Part shown: positions 15,193-19,348 of the stretch, piece by piece | How positions within the stretch are numbered: position 1 is the first letter of the stretch | Layout: each line of letters begins with the position of its first letter | Assembly (NCBI GenBank): GCA_037130455.1 | Contig: JBAXSZ010000033.1 | Location: forward strand, 1-19,348 | Length of the DNA stretch: 19,348 bases | Reading direction: 5' to 3' | From: CAIMZW01 sp037130455 | GTDB taxonomy: Bacteria > Actinomycetota > Actinomycetes > Nanopelagicales > Nanopelagicaceae | Translations under genes and position numbers: made by a program | Notes under the pieces: model-generated | Database searches by the model: none | What the model saw: the letters and a program-made list of their open reading frames with translations, nothing else | What the model was told of the DNA's origin: nothing

Positions 15193-16845
15193 ATGCCTGA
15201 GTTCAACTACCGCGACCTTCTGCCTCTTGCCTCAGACACCACCGAGTATCGACTACTGACCACCGAAGGCGTATCCACCTTCACCGCGCAAGGCATGGAA
15301 TTTCTACATGTCGATGGTTCGGCGATAGAGACATTGACCAGTACTGCCATTCATGACATCTCTCATTATTTACGCACTGATCATTTAACCCAATTGGCAA
15401 GCATTTTGGATGATCCAGAAGCCTCCCCCAACGATCGCTTCGTTGCCCTGGATTTGCTCAAAAATGCCAATATTGCCGCAGGTGGAATCTTGCCGATGTG
15501 TCAAGACACTGGAACGGCGCTAGTTATGGGCAAGAAAGGCGAGCGCACGCTGACTTCTAGCAAGGATGAAGAGAATGTCGCCAGAGGCGTTTATGACGCC
15601 TTCACCACATTGAACCTTCGATATTCCCAGATGGCTCCCGTCACCACTTGGGATGAAAAGAACACCGGCAATAATTTGCCAGCTCAAATTGAAATTTACT
15701 CCGATAAAGAGCATGCCAATGAGTACAACTTTCTATTCATTGCTAAAGGTGGTGGCAGCGCCAACAAGTCCTTCCTCTATCAAGAGACCAAAGCAATTCT
15801 CAATCCCACTTCGCTCATGAATTGGTTGGATGAGAAGTTGCGCTCCTTGGGGACTGCCGCCTGCCCTCCGTACCACTTGGCAATTGTCATTGGTGGGACT
15901 TCAGCAGAATTCACTTTGAAGACGGCAAAGTTAGCCAGTACTCACTACCTTGATTCATTACCCACTTCGGGAGATGCGCAGACTGGTCATGGTTTTCGGG
16001 ATCTGGATCTAGAGGAAGAAGTTCTCAAACTCACCCGCACCTTGGGAATTGGCGCGCAATTTGGTGGTAAGTATTTCTGTCACGATGTTCGGGTAGTTCG
16101 ACTGCCAAGACATGGGGCTTCCCTGCCCATCGCAATCGCGGTCTCCTGTTCTGCCGACCGACAGGCAAAAGGCAAGATCACCAAAGATGGCGTCTTCCTG
16201 GAAAAGTTGGAAATGGAGCCAGCCCACTTTTTGCCAGATACCACCGACCAACATCTAGATGATGAAGTTGTGAAGGTGGACCTCAACGCCCCCATGGCCG
16301 ATATTTTGAAACAACTCTCCCAGCACCCCGTCAAGACCCGGCTTTCTCTTAGTGGAACTTTGGTTGTGGCCCGCGACATCGCCCACGCCAAGATCAAGGA
16401 ACTCTTAGATGCTGGACTTCCAATGCCGGAGTATTTCCAGAAATATGCGGTCTATTACGCCGGGCCAGCAAAGACTCCTGTCGGCTATGCCTCTGGTTCC
16501 TTTGGACCAACTACTGCTGGTCGGATGGATTCCTATGTAGATCAATTCCAGGCTGCCGGCGGATCCATGATTATGTTGGCCAAAGGCAACCGCTCCAAGG
16601 CGGTCACCCAAGCCTGCCAGAGCCATGGCGGCTTCTATTTGGGTTCCATTGGCGGACCGGCAGCTCGGTTAGCCCAAGATTGCATTAAGAAGGTAGAAGT
16701 TCTGGATTATCCGGAATTTGGAATGGAAGCGATCTGGAAGATCGAGATCGAAGATTTTCCCGCCTTTATCGTTGTCGATGACAAGGGCAATGATTTCTAC
16801 GCCGAAACATCTAAGCCAATTTCGATTGGCGTACGTCCGGTCTAG
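15193..16845 (+). CDS. fumA: Class I (iron-sulfur) fumarate hydratase, fused alpha-beta type
   Basis: 550 residues, as in E. coli FumA/FumB (548). Reversible hydration of fumarate to malate in the TCA cycle. The three 4Fe-4S ligands are visible at family positions: Cys103 (MCQDTGTA), Cys224 (AACPPYH) and Cys319 (AVSCSADR). The N-terminal alpha-type part ends near residue 330. The beta-type C-terminal part has YYAGPAKTPVGYASGSFGPT (421-440), TAGRMDSYVD, and SHGGFYLGSIGGPAA (477-491). Start: ATG at 15193, 1 nt after the xseB stop, with a perfect GGAGG at 15182-15186, 6 nt upstream. The in-frame upstream start at 15160 lies inside xseB and has no support. A class I dehydratase with a different substrate is possible, but length and ligand spacing favour fumarase. 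Being oxygen-sensitive in the family, its use here instead of class II FumC is noteworthy. Confidence 0.93.
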   Translation: MPEFNYRDLLPLASDTTEYRLLTTEGVSTFTAQGMEFLHVDGSAIETLTSTAIHDISHYLRTDHLTQLASILDDPEASPNDRFVALDLLKNANIAAGGILPMCQDTGTALVMGKKGERTLTSSKDEENVARGVYDAFTTLNLRYSQMAPVTTWDEKNTGNNLPAQIEIYSDKEHANEYNFLFIAKGGGSANKSFLYQETKAILNPTSLMNWLDEKLRSLGTAACPPYHLAIVIGGTSAEFTLKTAKLASTHYLDSLPTSGDAQTGHGFRDLDLEEEVLKLTRTLGIGAQFGGKYFCHDVRVVRLPRHGASLPIAIAVSCSADRQAKGKITKDGVFLEKLEMEPAHFLPDTTDQHLDDEVVKVDLNAPMADILKQLSQHPVKTRLSLSGTLVVARDIAHAKIKELLDAGLPMPEYFQKYAVYYAGPAKTPVGYASGSFGPTTAGRMDSYVDQFQAAGGSMIMLAKGNRSKAVTQACQSHGGFYLGSIGGPAARLAQDCIKKVEVLDYPEFGMEAIWKIEIEDFPAFIVVDDKGNDFYAETSKPISIGVRPV

Positions 16846-16864
16846 TTTTTCTTGGACGAACGGT

Positions 16865-17524
16865 TTAGTAGTAGCCACTCCAACGTTTGTGCGCTAAGGC
16901 CTTACAAGGCGTTCCATAGCGAACCTTGACGTAGTTCAGGCCCCACTTTATTTGGGTAACTGGATTGGTTCGCCAATCAGTGGCAATGCTCTCCATTTTT
17001 GTAGCCGGTAGAGCTTGCGCAATTCCATGGGCACCCGATCTTTTGTTTCGGGCCAGGTAGTTCCAGTGACTTTCGCTATTCCACAGCGCTGTCAGGCAAC
17101 TGACCTCTTTCGTTTTCCACTTGTACTTGGCTGCGATCAAAACTTTGGCAACGATCTTCGCCCCTCTTGGGGTCTTGGCCATAGCGACTTGTTTCAAAGC
17201 AATAGAGACGAAGGCCATCTCTCGGGCATTGACCGAGGCGACTCCAGAGAAATCGATCATGATGGGTGCCTTTGCAACAACTCCCGGAGAAGCTGTTGGA
17301 CTAGTTGAAGGTTCAATGACTGGCAGGACATCGGCATTGGGGTCAGTAACTGGTGCCTGAACAACTGGCGCAGATTGTTCGACCGAATTTGTGGTGTCGG
17401 GCAGAGTCACTAATTTTTCAAAAGCGACCTGAGCGAAGGTGGTGTCGACAGATGAGATCATCCAGATGAGAAAGGCGATGCCGACGGGCATGTAGCTCTT
17501 TCGAATATGAAATAACTTAAACAT
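16865..17524 (-). CDS. Small secreted lytic transglycosylase-like protein
   Basis: 219 residues. The N-terminus (about 1-31) has basic residues and a hydrophobic stretch (MPVGIAFLIWMI), with a possible cleavage after TFA; it is a signal peptide or an anchor. A Pro/Thr/Ser/Val-rich linker spans about 40-90. The C-terminal domain (about 138-219) reads LTALWNSESHWN, SGAHGIAQALPATKM, NPVTQIKWGLNYVKVRYGTPC and ends SGYY. This is the pattern of small SLT/goose-lysozyme-like domains in actinobacterial peptidoglycan hydrolases and aggregation-promoting factors. Glu151 is the likely catalytic acid. Cys143 and Cys207 could form a disulfide. Start: ATG at 17524 with a strong GGAGG 7 nt upstream; the upstream in-frame start has no such support. 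The gene converges on fumA with a 19-nt gap. The exact substrate is not determined. Confidence 0.85.
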   Translation of the reverse strand: MFKLFHIRKSYMPVGIAFLIWMISSVDTTFAQVAFEKLVTLPDTTNSVEQSAPVVQAPVTDPNADVLPVIEPSTSPTASPGVVAKAPIMIDFSGVASVNAREMAFVSIALKQVAMAKTPRGAKIVAKVLIAAKYKWKTKEVSCLTALWNSESHWNYLARNKRSGAHGIAQALPATKMESIATDWRTNPVTQIKWGLNYVKVRYGTPCKALAHKRWSGYY

Positions 17525-17807
17525 CGGTTCACCTCCACTTCCATAGCTCGCTTGCCAACTCATCTTCCGGACCAATTTAGTCACACAACAACTTGCCCTA
17601 ATCAAGGGCTAAGGGTTATTGGGGAGGGTTAAAGAGTGTCAGCCGATACCAACACGGGCAAATCAAAACCTGCATAGCGTCGAAATTAAATTAATTTCAC
17701 AGGAAAAGCGAAAATTAAAGTTGCAGGTCGTGTGCGTAGAAGTCCTATTTGTCTGTTATGTCCGCTAGTCCGTTATGTCCGTTTTTTTATCCGCACAAAG
17801 GTGAAGA
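17525..17807. promoter_or_regulatory. Upstream region of the transglycosylase gene, between it and phoH
   Basis: 283 bp without a gene. It holds the GGAGG ribosome site (17532-17536); a small hairpin GCCCT-AATCA-AGGGC (17595-17609); a 17-bp perfect AT palindrome GAAATTAAATTAATTTC (17682-17698); ACCTGCA (17668-17674) inverted against TGCAGGT (17722-17728) around that palindrome; and a direct repeat close to phoH. The palindrome sits about 160-175 bp before the transglycosylase ATG, a plausible operator position. No clear -35/-10 pair was identified. The leader was compared by eye with the ydaO (c-di-AMP) riboswitch pattern and does not fit. Confidence 0.45.
17751..17781. repeat. Two-copy direct repeat of period 17, downstream of phoH
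   Basis: The 14-mer GTCTGTTATGTCCG (17751-17764) recurs as GTCCGTTATGTCCG (17768-17781) with one mismatch and a 3-nt spacer, followed on the plus strand by seven T residues. It begins 27 bp past the phoH stop. Function is unknown; a binding site pair or a simple tandem duplication are both possible. Confidence 0.7.
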
Positions 17808-19130
17808 TCAGCCTTGGAAGTTAATTGGCTCTTCCAGCATCTCGGTGACTAGGGCGGCAATTTGAGAGCGCTCGCTTCGGGTCAAAGTGACATGAGCAAA
17901 AAGTGGATGACCTTTGAGCGATTCCACGACGGCAACCACACCGTCATGGCGACCGACGCGCAAGTTATCTCGTTGGGCAACATCGTGGGTCAAAATAACT
18001 CGAGATCCTTGACCAATTCTGGAGAGAACGGTCAACAAAACTCCGCGTTCCAAGGACTGGGCTTCATCGACAATGACAAAAGAGTCGTGAAGTGATCGCC
18101 CGCGAATGTGCGTCAACGGTAGAACTTCAATAAGTCCCCGTTCCACGATTTCATCAATGACATGTTCGCTGACCAAGGCACCTAAGGTGTCAAAAACGGC
18201 CTGCGCCCATGGCGACATTTTTTCACTTTCAGAGCCAGGAAGGTATCCGAGCTCTTGCCCACCAACGGCATAGAGAGGTCTAAAGATAACGACCTTCTTA
18301 TGCTGTCGTTTTTCCAAGACCGCTTCTAATCCAGCGCACAGTGCCAGCGCACTTTTGCCAGTTCCGGCTCGGCCGCCCAAGGAAACAATTCCAATGTCAT
18401 TATCCAGAAGCAGATCTAGAGCAATCCGTTGCTCGGCACTTCGGCCATGGAGGCCAAAGGCGGCCCGATCTCCCCGAACCAATTGGATGGTCTTTCGCGG
18501 AGTCACCCTGGCGAGCGCACTTCCCTTTTCGGAGTGCATCACGATCCCGGTGTGGCAAGGGTGAATCGTTCCTAGCTCGTGAGCTACTTCATCGTTCTCG
18601 TACAAGGCATCGATCACCGAATGACCGACATCGACCTCCACCATTCCGCTCCAGCCGCTGGTCAGCGCTAGTTCGGCTCGGTATTCCTCCGATTCAACGC
18701 CCACCGAAGAGGCCTTGACCCGAAGCGGTAGGTCTTTGGTGACTAGAACGACCTCCCGACTTTCGGCCATAAGGTTTCGGGCAATGGCCAAGATTCGGGA
18801 GTCATTGGAGCCATCCCGCAAAAATCCGGCAGGAAGTGAACTGACATCAGAATGATTGAGTTCGACCTTTACCGTGCCACCCAGATCGTTAATGGTGATG
18901 GGTTCATCCAGACGGCCGTGGGAAACTCGCAGGTCATCCAAGGTCCGAAGTGCAGCTCGGGCAAAGTAACCCAATTCTGGGTGATCGCGCTTGGTTTCTA
19001 ACTCCCCGATAACCACGATGGGAATAATGACCTCATGCTCGGCGAATCGACCAAGCGCTACCGGGTCTGCAAGCAGGACACTGGTATCCAATACATAAGT
19101 CTTACGACCGCTCTTTTGGCTCTTTGCCAA
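17808..19130 (-). CDS. phoH2: PhoH-like protein with N-terminal PIN domain (PhoH2 type)
   Basis: 440 residues, close to mycobacterial PhoH2. The N-terminal PIN ribonuclease domain has acidic residues Asp15 (VLDTSVLL), Glu43 (IGELE), Asp110 (NDSRILA) and Asp133 (TKDLPLR). The C-terminal PhoH ATPase has Walker A GRAGTGKS (253-260) and Walker B VIVDEAQ (352-358), with THDVAQRDN (381-389) following. In mycobacteria this architecture is an ATP-dependent RNA helicase and ribonuclease. It is solitary, not paired with a small antitoxin gene in the visible sequence. Start: TTG at 19130 gives MAKSQKSGRKTYVLDTS, which aligns with the family N-terminus, but there is no ribosome binding site and no in-frame ATG or GTG nearby. 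The start is therefore less certain than the gene. Confidence 0.92.
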   Translation of the reverse strand: MAKSQKSGRKTYVLDTSVLLADPVALGRFAEHEVIIPIVVIGELETKRDHPELGYFARAALRTLDDLRVSHGRLDEPITINDLGGTVKVELNHSDVSSLPAGFLRDGSNDSRILAIARNLMAESREVVLVTKDLPLRVKASSVGVESEEYRAELALTSGWSGMVEVDVGHSVIDALYENDEVAHELGTIHPCHTGIVMHSEKGSALARVTPRKTIQLVRGDRAAFGLHGRSAEQRIALDLLLDNDIGIVSLGGRAGTGKSALALCAGLEAVLEKRQHKKVVIFRPLYAVGGQELGYLPGSESEKMSPWAQAVFDTLGALVSEHVIDEIVERGLIEVLPLTHIRGRSLHDSFVIVDEAQSLERGVLLTVLSRIGQGSRVILTHDVAQRDNLRVGRHDGVVAVVESLKGHPLFAHVTLTRSERSQIAALVTEMLEEPINFQG

Positions 19131-19258
19131 GTGGTTGGACTCGCAATCTCTGTAGTTGTGATCGGGAATAGAAACACTTAAAAGGTAGAACTGGCGAGGG
19201 CTTTTCCTTTGGCGACACGCGCAATGCCAAAGTTAATTTCTAGTTTTCTAGAACTCCC
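19131..19258. promoter_or_regulatory. phoH upstream region with two inverted repeats
   Basis: 128 bp between phoH and the tandem array. Two inverted repeats are present: CTTTGGC (19207-19213) with GCCAAAG (19226-19232) around a 12-nt loop, and TTCTAG (19238-19243) with CTAGAA (19248-19253) around TTTT. The 9-mer GACTCGCAA at 19138-19146 recurs within the tandem array. No gene and no clear promoter hexamers were recognised. The structures could belong to the phoH leader or be operators; this is inference. Confidence 0.45.
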
Positions 19259-19348
19259 GTCACAGCCCAAAGCGCCTGTGACTCGCAACAATTGTCACAG
19301 CCCAAAGCGCCTGTGACTCGCAACAATTGTCACAGCCCAAAGCGCCTG
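19259..19348. repeat. 35-bp tandem repeat array of alternating dyads, cut by the window end
   Basis: Identical units start at 19259, 19294 and 19329, the third cut at the last base of the window. Each unit is GTCACAG, a 10-nt loop CCCAAAGCGC, CTGTGAC, and an 11-nt linker TCGCAACAATT. Because the arms alternate in orientation, each 7-bp arm can pair perfectly with the arm on either side. The linker plus the next arm also holds the 8-bp palindrome ACAATTGT. The units show no differences over the visible bases. Spacers are short and identical, so this is not CRISPR. The number of copies beyond the edge is unknown. Confidence 0.9.

Noticed and set aside
17525..17730. c-di-AMP (ydaO) riboswitch ahead of a cell-wall hydrolase gene
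   Set aside because: The context is typical for actinobacteria, but the conserved blocks of that riboswitch are not recognisable in the leader.
17808..19130. PIN domain as a toxin-antitoxin toxin
   Set aside because: The PIN domain is fused to a complete PhoH ATPase at the normal family length, and no antitoxin-like small gene is adjacent in the visible sequence.
19259..19348. Possible CRISPR array
   Set aside because: The intervals between the inverted-repeat units are only 11 nt and identical, so there are no unique spacers, and no cas gene is visible.

Overview
The window looks like a chromosomal segment of a low-to-medium GC (visibly under 50%) actinobacterium. The best guess is a freshwater planktonic lineage of the Nanopelagicales/acI type, but this rests on gene content, order and base composition and not on a marker gene. 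From right to left it carries phoH (PIN-PhoH), a transglycosylase-like gene, fumarase, xseB/xseA, ispH, a DUF6542-type membrane protein, rmuC and ychF. Apart from rmuC and the transglycosylase, that order recalls the Mycobacterium tuberculosis Rv1095-Rv1112 neighbourhood. The adnA/adnB helicase-nuclease pair is also an actinobacterial hallmark (Rv3202c/Rv3201c).

Layout. Positions 1-11072 hold a minus-strand run, transcribed right to left: ychF, a secreted multidomain pullulanase, typA/bipA, adnA, and the N-terminal part of adnB, which runs off the left edge. adnA and adnB overlap as ATGA. From 11124 to 12795, plus-strand rmuC and a small membrane protein gene run divergently from ychF. ispH (minus) converges on the membrane protein gene with a 9-bp overlap. 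ispH is divergent from the tight plus-strand cluster xseA-xseB-fumarase (13779-16845), with only 26 bp between the two starts. A small secreted transglycosylase-like gene and phoH (both minus) fill the right end. The last ~90 bp is a 35-bp tandem repeat array cut by the window edge.

Function. The window is mostly housekeeping. Its themes are DNA break repair and recombination (AdnAB, ExoVII, RmuC), translation-associated GTPases (TypA, YchF), isoprenoid synthesis (IspH), the TCA cycle (class I Fe-S fumarase), RNA metabolism (PIN-PhoH) and the cell envelope (transglycosylase-like protein). The pullulanase is the one clearly nutritional gene and suggests extracellular breakdown of branched alpha-glucans.

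No mobile element, tRNA, rRNA, CRISPR array or obviously new multigene system was recognised. The most interesting material is non-coding: the alternating-dyad tandem array and nearby inverted repeats upstream of phoH, the shared palindromic Shine-Dalgarno region between ispH and xseA, a palindrome-rich gap between the pullulanase gene and typA, and an AT-rich perfect palindrome upstream of the transglycosylase gene. No gene-free stretch exceeds 300 bases. The two longest (17525-17807 and 19131-19348) are described under their own entries.
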